Positions 1-11,723 of a stretch of DNA of 64,000 nucleotides are shown here, one piece after another. The stretch is from the NCBI RefSeq assembly GCF_000764305.2, contig NW_025935765.1, positions 1 to 64,000 on the forward strand. Direction: 5' to 3'. The notes under the pieces are model-generated. The model saw nothing but the letters and a program-made list of their open reading frames with translations, did no database searches and was not told the origin of the DNA. Position numbers and translations under genes: made by a program. The DNA is from Hyalella azteca. Its lineage: Eukaryota; Arthropoda; Malacostraca; Amphipoda; Hyalellidae. How positions within the stretch are numbered: the stretch's first letter is position 1; every line of letters starts with the position of its first letter.

Positions 1-117
1 CTCATTCCAATCACTTATCCCTGCTAAAAATTTTGGTATTCAGAGTCCCTCATTCCAATCCCTTATCCCTGCTAAAAATTTTGGTATTCGTAGTCCCTCA
101 TCCCAATCACTTATCAT
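1..117. repeat. 48-bp tandem repeat, 2.4 copies, cut by window edge
   Basis: Units start at 1, 49 and 97, each beginning CTCATTCCAATC or a close variant. The first two units differ at only a few bases. The third stops after about 20 bases. The array may continue to the left of the window. No coding sense. Confidence 0.9.
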
Positions 118-739
118 ACAAGAATTCCTCATCGAGTTCGCTTCGTGAACGGAGGTGATTGACTTCTGAAGCATTACTGAGATTGACGAAAATGATTCCT
201 CTGTCAGTATTTGAGATGATGGATGTGAAGGTTTTTTAATGACGAGTACAAATGATCAATTATTTAGTTATTGTCCAGAGAAATGCAGGATTTTCAAAGT
301 TTGTCCAATATTATTAGCTTAAACAAAATTTTTCGCTTAGGACTAGTTTGTTTTTATAAAGCTAACCTCACAGCGAAAAGCACTTTAATAAATGGTCTTT
401 CTTGTTTGTTCATTGTTGAGAATAGTTAGAAACAATTAACATGTGATACGTTTTATTTCATAGGTTTTGAAAGCTTCTGAATAGAACTCCTGTAATAATT
501 ACTCTAATGATACATGAATTATTATCTTCATAAGCATAAATTTATTGATGGTTTGAGAGCGCCATTTTTTCTAGTTTTTCAAATACAATCAATAAAATTT
601 TTTCACTCGAAATATACTTGAAACTATATGGGGAATGAAATGTAAAGCTCATTAATAGAGAAATCAAAATATTCAAATTTAGTTGTCTCCATAACGTGTC
701 ACAGCTCACCGTCCATAGACAAAGTTTTAATCACTAAAA
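118..739. other. Unique AT-rich sequence, nothing recognised
   Basis: Intergenic-looking sequence with no convincing ORF, RNA gene or repeat. Confidence 0.6.
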
Positions 740-890
740 TATATAACTCAGCACTCACTGCAGTGAGTGACAGAGAGCGCATTATCTCGTCCGTCCGTGA
801 AGTCACGGACAGACAGACGGACAGACATGCAGACAGACGGACATGACTAGCGCAACAGCACCTTTTTTTCCATAAATGAGAAAATGCGCT
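740..890 (+). mobile_element. GTCY hairpin element, copy 1
   Basis: First of five dispersed copies of a family of about 120-160 bp. In order it has: a short AT stretch (ATATAACTCAG); the palindrome CACTGCAGTG with GAGTGACAGAGAG after it; a left arm GAGCGCATTATCTC; a tetranucleotide run of GGAC/AGAC units (GTCY on the other strand); a spacer CCATAAAT; and a right arm GAGAAAATGCGCT complementary to the left arm. This copy has one mismatch in the left arm. The frame reading through it (699-902, minus strand) is a by-product of the microsatellite. It resembles nonautonomous Helitron-like (DINE-1/mini-me) elements, which also carry GTCY repeats; that link is inference. Confidence 0.75.
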
Positions 891-2227
891 AGAAAGAGCC
901 AAGAAGTGGAATGTTTTTGCCGTATGCCCAAAAAAATAACAATTATTCTTCTTGTAACAAAAATGCTGGAGTAAATCCTAAGTTAACATTAGTGTTACTA
1001 TATATCAATAATCAAAAGTTTGAGCTGCAGCGTTGCTGCAAATCATGTCGCTGCAGTAGCCCAATAATAGCGCCCTCCATCTCTGTCCGAGGGAGACACT
1101 TTCTAGCGCGCCACTCGATATGCAAATCAAATGCCTTCGTTCAAGTTGTGATAGGAAAATTGAAAGGCCCAATCCAACTGAGTGGGAGAGATATTTTCAC
1201 CTTCAGATCCCAAGGGGCCTTCCAGGAATAACAGATTGAAAAGAGGTCCACTCCTAGCTTCTGAAGAATTGATTTAGAACATGACTCAACATTTAAAAAT
1301 ATATATTTGAGTTTTGAAAGTTCCAAAGATTGTTTCTTATTCGTTTTAGCAGATTGAAATTTCGAAAAAATCTTCTATTTGGCATTTTTCAGAAATGTAA
1401 CGTTAGATTAAAAAAGTTCAGGCGTGACTTACATTTTTCTTCGACTTGTATTTCAGTTATTTTATTCTTACGTATAACATTTACGCTACATTTTTGAGCG
1501 CTGCGAGGAAACTTTTATGTTATAATTTGAAATTTCTTCAAATATTGATATTATGAAAATTTATTAAACACAAATACAACCAAATATTTTGCATTTTATT
1601 ACTTCTCTCAAGTTTTCTGTTGCCTATTAAATAGAGATTGTTAACCGTTTAATATATTCCCGATATTTTTCATGTATCACACTGACACTTTTACGCATAA
1701 ACTTCGTTTCGATTCTAATGTTAATATCGGACGATGAGAAGCAAAGACCGCAAATCTCTGAGCTGAAAGCTGAAAATGAAAGCTGAGCTGAAAGCCAGCT
1801 AACAGAACAGCTCGTCACACTTCGCCATCCACTCTGAACTGAAAGCACCATCGCAGAGCTGAAATTATTGGCCAGGTAACAGAGTATCTCGCCAAACATC
1901 AGCATTCAGAGCGGCTGTCGCAAGCCCTTCAAGTGTCATCGACAACTGCTTGTCCTGTAGCATCACCACCAAACGGCGTGGTCCATCACTTTATTGTGAG
2001 AGTCAATCGCCAATATAAAAATCGATTAACGCCATAACAGAAACCAGCGATTGTTTGAGGTCGAATCCACACAGCATAAAATCTATAAAAAAAACGGTGA
2101 CCAAAAACCTGCAAAGAAAATCGCGCTCATGACAAGAAAAATCAGCTTTCGAGGGTCCCGAAGGAAAGTTTAAATAACCAATTAACTCGTCCACGAAATA
2201 TAAACTAGCAACACCAACACGCTACGC
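891..2227. other. Unique sequence, no gene recognised
   Basis: AT-rich. Around 1740-1870 the word GAGCTGAAAG and variants recur at irregular spacing, perhaps a worn minisatellite. The short frames at 911-1231 and 1627-1905 match no family I know and have no codon or domain support. Confidence 0.5.
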
Positions 2228-2281
2228 ATTGGATTCATGGTTGAATTAATATTATATTATTAATTCAACCATGATTGGATT
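2228..2281. repeat. Perfect 16-bp hairpin flanked by 8-bp direct repeats
   Basis: The arms are CATGGTTGAATTAATA (2236-2251) and its exact reverse complement (2258-2273), with a 6-base loop. The 8-mer ATTGGATT lies directly on both outer sides (2228-2235 and 2274-2281). This is the geometry of a tiny inverted-repeat insertion with an 8-bp target duplication, or of a template-switch duplication. Confidence 0.85.
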
Positions 2282-2758
2282 ATTCAGGACATTTTCTTCC
2301 GCATCAAGATTAGTGGAGTAAATCGTCATGTTTCCGAAACGTTTTCAATATCGATATAGTGAATTTGCTTGGCGTTTTCTTTACTTTTAAATTCCTTCTG
2401 CACTTGCGATGTAAGCAGACTGATAATATAAATACTTATATAATTGAAATAATGCCAGCAATTGCACCGAAAATTGACGACATAATCATGAGGTTATAAA
2501 AAGTGAAAATATAAAAGTGACTCTGAAAGTCAGGCCCCAATGAGTACATGTCGAATAATTCCAACTGACCAACTGAAAACTAAAACATTAAGTTAAACTC
2601 CTACCACTTATTGAAATGGAACTTATGAATGCTTTTAGTGCCAAGAAAAAATTGCTCAATCTAAACATCAGATAATAATCCAACAAAGTTAGTGAACCAA
2701 ACATCGCAACACTCCACAAAACCTATGTAAAAACATAACATTAACGCGCAAACGCCAA
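2282..2758. other. Unique AT-rich spacer
   Basis: No gene, RNA or strong repeat seen. Confidence 0.5.
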
Positions 2759-3046
2759 ACAAGAGCAAACTACAAGCACACACGAGCAAACAACAAACAC
2801 ACGAGAGAAAACTACAAACACGCGAGAGCATACAAACACAAGAGAGAAAACTACAAACACACGAGAGCATACAAACACAAGAGAGAAAACTACAAACACA
2901 CGAGAGCATACAAACACACGCGAGAAAACTACAAACACACAAGAGCAAACGACAAACACACATGAGCAAACTACAAACACACATGAGCAAACGACAAACA
3001 CACAAGGGCAAACAACAAACACACAGGAGCAAACAACAAACATACC
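2759..3046. repeat. Purine/C-rich minisatellite, 18-21-bp units
   Basis: Units alternate between GAGAGAAAACTACAAACACA-like (about 21 bp) and GAGAGCATACAAACACA-like (about 18 bp), with GAGCAAACAACAAACACA variants at both ends. The middle part (about 2810-2930) is a dimeric 39-bp higher-order repeat. Read on the minus strand it gives Cys/Val-rich low-complexity frames that are not real proteins. Confidence 0.9.
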
Positions 3047-6000
3047 AAATACAACAGCAGAGTATGACTTAAAAACATTAACTTTCAAACCCAACACAAC
3101 CGCATCCAACAGACCAACAAACGTGAACATCAAACCCAAGAAAACAACAACTATTAGAGCAACAAGTTTTTCTCGAATTAAATGAGGAAGCATCTTCCTC
3201 AGCTCGCTATGCACTGCACAATATTTCCTTCTGCCCATCTTTTTTGCCGGGAGTTAAACATCATACACGGAAGTTTCTCAACTCTGGACTCATGTCGAGG
3301 CGGTACACATGTGAACGGAATTTTGTGTTCGTTGCACTATCTTTTTGTTTAAACGGTTCATCGCAGCATCGTCACTCCTGGTTCTTGTACCTTCGTTTAC
3401 GCACGCATAGCACTGTGCCCATACATCCTCTTTCGTTGTACGAATGCCTCTAGCTCACTCATCGCCCTAGCTTGCGCAGGCTCCATCAATTATTTCACAG
3501 AAATGACATTGCTTCAAATCCCTCGTGGAAGGCAAGACTCGTCAGACAGAAAGCTCAATCGAGTTGCCCAATTCGTTGTTCAATTTAGGGTGGGAATTGA
3601 GAGGCAGGTTCCACGAGACAAAAACACACTGCCCCGATATGAACAAAAATGCGCTACCGCGAAAGGGGTGCTTCTAAATTGACCGGGATTGAGCGAGCAC
3701 CTGAGTATCCGAGGACAGTTCTAAATCTCACAAATGTTGGACAATACTAAATTCATAATGTTTCTCTTTTGAATTCACTGTAGTAAATGTCCATTTTCTG
3801 TAAATTTTTGAAAATATTTGCGCTCCTTAATTGTTATTCCATTCTCGGCAAAATTGGATTTGGCAATAAATACTTCACAAAATCATTATATTTTCAATCC
3901 TTAAGTAGTTAAATTAAAAAATTTCTTGTGTGCTAGAAAATGGTCTCTAGTTTATTTTTGCGTCTAGTGTCTAAAATATTGCAAGAAAAGATACGTTTCA
4001 GAGAACTTCAAAAACTAAGTATTTTATATAACATATTTTTGAACAGGGAAACATAGAGGGAGAAACATTTGTTTTCAGGCTGAACAAGCTCATTGCCAAA
4101 AAAATCATCAACAAAGAGTCAAAAATAAGCTACAGATTGCACTTAGCACATTTCTTCGTGTTTCTTCTAAATTTGTATCAATTTTCTTTCTCATATCAAT
4201 TTTGAATGCAAATTATTCATGAATGCCTACTAAACCAGGTATTAGAGTATGAACCAAAACCGGTTCAAAGCAGGAAGTAAAAACAGCATAAACTCCACCA
4301 AAAAGAATAGCTAAGCGGAGAACCGAAGGTATAAATGCTCAGACAGACGGTAAAGGTGCAAGAAAATTCAGCGTTCGTGGGGCGCACAACCTGAGCATAA
4401 GAGTTTACCCGCGCTCCTGCGATGTTTGAACTCTCAATAATTATTATATCCTGAAGCGACAAACTTTCCTTGTCATTCTAAATCGATTCGAAAATTTCGA
4501 GGCTGGCGGCAAGTTGAGCATTTGTAACCTTGTATGGAAGCATTTATAAATTAAAAGGTAGGCATTAGGCATATAAATTAAAAGGTGGGCGTAGGTAGGC
4601 ATTTATGGATTAAAATCTCATATATGTAAGGTTTTTTATTCAAATTTTAATTGAATAAATAATAGTATTATCTGAGATTATTAACTTAAAATTTAACTCG
4701 ACGAGGCTATAAACTGATAAAAAATTCAAGTAGGAATCCGATTAAATCATTCATACATGCAATAATGCACCGGGTGCTTTCATTAGCGAAAAACCAGCGT
4801 ATTGTGAAGTTGAAATTTTATCACGATTCAAAACAATATTAAATAATATACCTGCAATAAATTTGGTGTAGATTATCATTCAAGATTTTTGCACAAACGT
4901 TTTATTGATCATGCCTGATTTGTGAAAAATATGATTAATATTACATTATAGTTTCACTGTACGAACAATGGCAGCCGAGAAATGAACATTAAAATTTCAC
5001 AGTACCTTCCACAAACTTGATCCAACAAATGGGCGCTGTCATGTGAATATGAGTAAAAAAAATAAATTGTATTCGCCATCTCTCTTACTGATTTACTATT
5101 GCTCTCCTCCTCCATACCATTCTATAGGAACGAACTAATTATCTGAATGAAATTTAGCCGAGTATGTTACTGATTGAGTGAAATTTTACTCATCACCCGT
5201 AACTAAGAATAAATAACTATCACAACTAAACTTGAAGTACTGACCAAGTGTAATTAAAATGAATGAAAAAAAAACGAAACAAGATGAAACTTCGCTAAAG
5301 AAACTTCATCGGGTTCCAAAGAACGGAAATAAGCTGATATTTATATTTAATTGTCGTCGACTACGTTTGCTATTTCTTTTGAGAAAATCTTCATTAATTA
5401 AAAGGAGTTGTACGAGCCACGAGAGTTATTTCAGTAGGAACTTCTAAAAATTATGCTCACTCTAAGCAGTAATAAAAATTACGATTTAACACCATAGGAA
5501 ACCATTAAAATATAGGATTGACTCCATAGTATACAAAAACAAATCATTGATGAGAAACAGAAGGAAGTCACTCATTGTAAGGAGCGAGCGATTCAACAGG
5601 TAACTTTTTGATTAAAATTAGTTGAAATTAAAATTTCTGATTATAAGAAATTGAGCACGAAAACCATGGACTATGATGGTATGATGGAAAACCATGAAGG
5701 TATTTCGATATCTACTTCCGTTTGCGCAAAGATGGAAAAATTAACCTCAACAGAGTTCTGGCTCAACAATGACCAATCAACCTGCACCTGAATATTGCTA
5801 ATCATGCTAGTCTAACAAATTCAATTTCCATTCGCGCGTTAGCACTAAATATTTTTTACTCTGATGTCAAAGCGCAAGAATATTATACTGACCCATGAAC
5901 TCTGACTCAATAACTCTGACACCACCTGCACCTAAAAAAGATTCATTGAAAGGTTCACCTCAGTGAAGACGGCGCTAGCAATCAACGGTGCCAGATTTTT

Positions 6001-8737
6001 GTTGACCGTCGAGTGTTGGCTCGCCACGCTTCCTGGCGCCTCTCATTTCAAAGGCTCGCCGTAGCAAAAAAAAATTGGTTTTGTCTTGCAAGCAGAAATG
6101 AGCAGCGCAGTCAAACGGGAATTCCTGAGGAGACTTCTTCCCCCCGTCCTACTACGATAGGGATAGTTTGTAGTCGCTGATATCACGGAGTTGGACGTGA
6201 AATGCTGAAATCATGAATGATTTTTTGTGACTTTTTTAGAATGTGGATGAAATTTTTAACTTAATGGAAATTTCGAAGAAGTGGTGATACGCTAATGAAG
6301 CAACGCAAAAATTGTTTTCGAATTCTTACCTTTTAAAATTGATGCATGACAGCGTTCTTCAGTAAAGACTTCGTTATTATAACAATACGATCCTCACTTA
6401 ATTTGCAAGTCCCTATTGGGACCTGTTCAAAAATTAATTATAAGGTTTTCTGGAAAACTATAACAAATTTAGTCAATTGAGCAGGTTGCCTACATGATCA
6501 TAATCTATTCTAAAGAATGCCATCAAATTCCCGTAATTAAACTTGAAAATATTACCAATTTTTATGAGTGAAAGCCAAAATTTCTCTAGCGTTTTATATT
6601 GTCCACTTAAATTTCAAGGCAGGACATCGTAGTGAACAAGGAACACAGTCGAAGCGCTTTTAGCTGTATTGAATGCAGCATTTTGTTCACAACCATCGTT
6701 CGTTTTGCCACTGGCGATGCAAAACGAGAAATCCTTGCCCAATTTATTGATACCCATACTCCTTGAAAACTGCATTGAAGAAATTTTAAGGTAAATATTT
6801 TTTCTAATCACACACATATCTGATTATAAATTAATTCCGTTCTTTGATCCTGTTAAGAAGTTGAAAGCACACCAAATTCTACAAAGTGATGTGTAGTGTG
6901 AAATGCAGGAAGTTTTTTAATACATATTGGATACATAATTGTAATCGAATACAGTCATTATTCAAACGAATGTGCACCAAAATTCATGTTTGATATGCAC
7001 TAATATTTTATTGACTATTTGTCGATTTTTTATGGCATTTTGCATCGACATTCATTTCGTAGCCATCGTTCCTTCTTGTGCTTCTTCACCGCGTGATATA
7101 ATTAAAACTATTAAATAAATTATAATATAGAAACTTAAAAAAATATATTTTTTGCCGGTTACTGAGATTAGTCGTTAAACGACGTTACTGATTGGAAAAT
7201 TTAAATAACATTTAAATGTCATGACTAATCATTTGAAGACTTTTACATGACTGACCGTTCACAGCATTGTATCGAAAAAAATTTCAGCTTGTATTATTTT
7301 AATTAAAAATAGAAAACCTCATGTTCAATATTTTTCTCTCGAAAAAAAATAGAAATAACTGCAATGCCGTACAGAAATAAATTAAAGTGCTAAGTCAAGC
7401 AGATCTTCCTTCACTGTTCAGGTCGCAGCTGAGAGACAAATCGGTGTTTCAAGTAATTAGCATACCTCCACCTACGAGAAGCTGCTAATTTTCCTTGAGC
7501 TCTTTGTGCAGCGAAGCAAATTTCCAGAGCCCTGTTCCGAGGCCGCCCAATTGACCTATCAACCCCCAACTCTGGCAATTTAATTAGTGGCCAAAAATAC
7601 AACTCGAGCATATTATCCGCGCCTCCCTAAAGCTAATTCAATAGAGCTTTTTATGGTTAATCCTATTGTTCGAGCGCCCATCGTTATCGGTTGACCGACC
7701 TCCTTAAAACGAAACCTAATGTTGCCGATGCACGCTAGAGCTACAGTAGTATGATCATAGTACAGCAGTAGATTGGTTGTTCGTTTGGCGGCGACGAAGT
7801 CGACCTTTTACCACCACAGGTAAAGTAATTACACTCCTGCACTAATGAATTCTGATTGTGATTGGGCACCAAGGTGATTACATCAAACTTTTGTCTCTCT
7901 ATTAATATCCAATAACGTAGCATTCGCTGTGATCGTTCAAAATTGTCATCGTATTTTATCAGTAATATTTTGATCCAAGCAAGATTTTCAGGGGTCAACA
8001 ACTTTGAATAATTTTAATCTAGAGAAATTTTAATGAATGTGGCTTAGTGATAATTTGAAGCAGCGCATCGAATTTCAAACATGCACGCTGCGTGTTATCT
8101 TAATGTGATATGTACACATTTTTGTTATCAGTAGAGAAAACTTTTGTCAGTAGCAAAGAGACAATAGAATACTCCTTCCTTGATATTAAAAAATTATTAT
8201 AAAATTGTGTAAGTAGAAAATTTTTAATAATTAGTTTGTACAATCGACTCGTGTTTATGTCTATGCTGTATTTACTGTATATTTATACACTGTTTATACT
8301 GTATATAATGTCTATACTCAAAAACTTCTCTGAGGTGAAGAAAATGTGAATGAAACCAAATAAACGGGAATGTGACAGGATGCTTTTATTGATGAATTGT
8401 TTATAAAACAGAGAACTATTCATAGCAACCACAATGAATCAAATTAATAATGACATCAACTGAGAAATTAAAATTTGTGCACAGAATTAATTTATTTTTT
8501 TTATTGTTTGACGCGTATTACCTATGTTTAATATTATATTACTCATGTTATTACTTGTTAGCTTTCAAAAATATTTTAAGTTTAAATTTTATCCATGGCT
8601 AATATTTATTTTTTGTAAAGTCTCGTGAATTGCTTTAAGACTCAATTCGAAACTACAATAACGAAGAGATAATATTTAATTATTCATGACTCGGTATCCA
8701 TTATTTTTTATAACACTTCTCTTTAACATCACTTCTT
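3047..8737. other. Long unique stretch, no gene recognised
   Basis: About 5.7 kb of AT-rich sequence. A small duplication of AAATTAAAAGGTRGGC with GTAGGCAT lies near 4549-4606. Slightly GC-richer patches occur near 3480-3700, 5960-6150 and 7400-7740. The short frames (for example 7411-7611 and 7741-8001, minus strand) resemble nothing I recognise. No tRNA-like A/B box pair was found. Confidence 0.5.
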
Positions 8738-9275
8738 GTCTGTGTGTTTGTTTGTTTGTCTGTCTGCTACAAATCTTGTAATCGAAATTTAATACACTTC
8801 TACTTATCCTATTGATCTGAAATTTTGCACACTAGTGTAAAGTTGGAGACAATGCATGAATCAAATTTCAAAATAAATGATTTTAAAAATTAAAAAAAAA
8901 TGTTTCAATATTACAAAATTGGAAAAATAATTTTGTCAGCTACAAATCTTATAACTGATATTTGACACACTTTTACCTGTCTAATTGATCTGAAATTTTG
9001 CAAACTTGTGTGAAGTCAGAAAAAAAATAATTGTGTCTGCTACATATCTTATAATCGATATTTAACTCTGATCTGAACCTGTCCAATCGAACTTAAATTT
9101 TGCACACTTGCGTAAAGTCAGAGACAATGCATGAATCAATTGACAGAATAAATAATTTTTAAATATTTAAATTTGTTTAAATTTTAAAATAAAATTTAAA
9201 AATTATTTTTTTATATATTTGATAATAAAATTAGAAATTGATTGTACATGTGTAACGTCGGAGACACTGGATTCT
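8738..9275. repeat. Tetranucleotide run followed by diverged tandem repeat of about 100-175 bp
   Basis: A GTTT/GTCT/GTGT run (8738-8765) leads into three diverged copies starting near 8765, 8937 and 9036. Each carries GCTACAAATCTTRTAAT, then ATTGATCTGAAATTTTGCA, then a TAAAGT-GGAGACAATGCATGAATCAA-like end; the middle copy is shortened. A fourth remnant with GTGTAACGTCGGAGACA lies near 9249. The run plus repeats looks like a worn nonautonomous transposable element; the family is unknown to me. Confidence 0.75.
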
Positions 9276-10299
9276 TTGGAAGTGTTGTCTTTAAAAAGTC
9301 ATTTTTAAACGCATATTATTCTTTTTCCTTGTAAGATGACGAGGTATGAATTTATTGGTTTTGATGATTTCTATAAAAAACTTGAATTTCGTTACTTCGA
9401 ACTTGAATCTAATTACTCGAATATTTCGAGGTCAGGCATATTCCAGCGCCCTTAATACATTAAAACCGTAATAAAGCGTGACATGTGTAATATAGGTAGC
9501 AATTATAAGTATTATTGGTAATATGTATAACTTTTCTTTAATCCAGTCATCAATTGGCCAAACAATCTGTCGCGAACAATTCACAATTATTGTTTATATG
9601 CAATAACTATTCCATCTATGATTTCAAAACCTCTCCTTAGCAACAAATAATAAATCAAGAACTTTTCGTTCGTTTCTAACGGTTTGTACTTAAATCCCCG
9701 GCAATGTCAGCTGCCCTATTTTACCTTTTGTTCACTCCCGATCATTGTTTATGCACAAGCCCGACCTGGCAGCATAACAAAAAAACTCCTGTAAGCAAAA
9801 TGAAGCAGTTTTCCTATAAAGTTTTTACGTGTATAGTTTGTCGCAGGCGATTGGTTTTCCAATAGATAAAATGCGGAACCGAGGCATGCGACGTCCGGCT
9901 AAAGTTGTTGTCGAGAGGCTGATGATGTCGTCGGCAGCAGCACATCAGCATGCCCTGCCAGACGCAAGTTACTGACAGCTCTACACTTCACGCATAAATT
10001 TGCTTCTTCCTCTCATACTTCCTTGCTTCTTCCTGCCGTGCGTTCAGAGATCCTCCAACACAAAGTTAGAGCAAAAATAAGCAAATAAATTTCACCCAAG
10101 TTTGGCACGTTGAAAAAAAAGTTGACGCAGGACACTTCATGACGACGATGGAGGACCGGCGCTAAGGAGCAGACGAGTTAACATTCAAGGGAACAGGACA
10201 TCGGGGAAAAAATATTCCTGTCTGAACCGAGCGAACTTTGAACTTACGACCACTTAATCTTTCGGGACAACGAACTGTGTTTGCTTCAACGACATGCCA
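9276..10299. other. Unique sequence
   Basis: AT-rich with a slightly GC-richer patch at 9880-10000. No ORF or RNA gene supported. Confidence 0.5.
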
Positions 10300-10490
10300 A
10301 TAGTAAGCTCAGTGCAAAACGAACTAAGGATAATGTTGAACGGAATAAAACTTATGTTTAACGCACTCATGCTAGTATTGGATGAAATAATTCTAATGTT
10401 TAATTAACGTACTTATGATAACATTTAACGAACTAACGCAAGTCTTTATTGAACTAACGCTAATTTTCAACGAATGGACGCTGGTGTTCC
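10300..10490. repeat. Degenerate minisatellite of AACGAACTAACGC-like words
   Basis: Variants of TTTAACGAACTAACGCTAAT recur about every 25-35 bases (10316, 10357, 10430, 10450, 10471). Too diverged to define one unit. Confidence 0.5.
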
Positions 10491-11440
10491 TTATATAATC
10501 AGCAATTTGCAATACTTATAATAGGTTGCATTGAACGATAGAATATTTCCATTTATGTTACAATTCAAATATCTATTCAAAGGATGGGGGCGTAGAGTAT
10601 GGGCCTTTCAACGTTCTTTCTGGCACTTGTGTACTTCAAAGAATTGAGTGGGAGCTTTACTTGATATGACAATCTTTCATCGCATAAAAGTAGTTTTAGA
10701 ATTCTAAGCAAATTTAGCTCAAATCAGGCAATAACAAACATGCAGGAAAACTGAAAATCTGCAAAGCCTTCAAAATCGATTGAATTTGGTAAAGACTCCT
10801 GAAAAGATTTAAAATACTTTGGACAAAATTCAATGCGCAGGCCAGCAGATAAAGCCGTCGTGATTGATTCAATGACCAAACAATGAATTTGCGCTAAAAA
10901 CAGTATTTGCATGCGTTTTTAATATAAAATTATCAATACAACTGCTGAAAGTTGAGCATAATTATTCTTGAAATGGAAGAGTTGTGATTAAGTTTTCACT
11001 CTAATTTAAAAGTTTTTTGATCTGGGCGTCATTTTAAATAATTGTGGATTATTTTCCATTTAGTTGCATATTGTCGAAGCCCTGAAGCAGGTATTTTAAC
11101 AAGTAATTTGACACTCACAAATAAATAGGATGTATGTAATTATTCATATATTCTTATTCCCTGTATATTTACAAGAAATAAATACTCAGATCTACTCTTG
11201 ATCCGGATTCCTTTTTTCCAGCGCCTATTCACTTGATAGCGTGTTAACACTCTCATTTTCATACGGACATCTGCGCAGGTAAGTTTTAAATAAACTTTTT
11301 ACACAAAAAGTTTGCAACCAATTTCAACTTTTTTTGCTGCTAATTTTGTCGTGTTTTGAAAGAAAATTGTTTTGTTTTTAAAATAACATTCATGCCATAT
11401 AAATGCATCGTTTATGGCCCATAAACTTACTCTTTAGGGT
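10491..11440. other. Unique AT-rich sequence
   Basis: Nothing recognised. The short minus-strand frame 10724-10912 has no family support. Confidence 0.5.
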
Positions 11441-11723
11441 TCTGTGTATAGTTCATGTGTGACCCATGTCGTGTGACCTTTGTATGACCATTGTGTGACC
11501 TTTGTCGTGTGAACAGTATATGACCCTTGTATGACCCTTGTGTGACCCGTATATGACCCTTGTGTGACCCGTATATGACCCTTGTGTGACCCGTATATGA
11601 CCCTTGTATGACCCTTGTGTGTCCGTATTTGTCCCTTATGTGACCCGTATTTGTCCCTTGTATGACCCTTGTGTTACCCGTACATATACCGTGTTTGAAA
11701 CTTGTATGACCCGTATATGACTG
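11441..11723. repeat. 11/22-bp minisatellite
   Basis: Units alternate TATGACCCTTG and TGTGACCCGTA, giving a 22-bp dimer that is cleanest at 11521-11620. Units at both ends are worn (GTCGTGTGACC, TTTGTCCC). No open frame runs through it. Confidence 0.93.

Noticed and set aside
699..902. Cys/Ser/Val-rich frame (RLSACLSVCLSV) and the similar frames at 59240-59555
   Set aside because: These are the GTCY element read through. The Ser-Val and Cys-Leu repeats come from the tetranucleotide run.
2661..3238. Cys/Val-rich frames suggesting a secreted or membrane protein
   Set aside because: Two frames are open over the same CAAACACA-type minisatellite and both show its short periodicity, so neither is credible.
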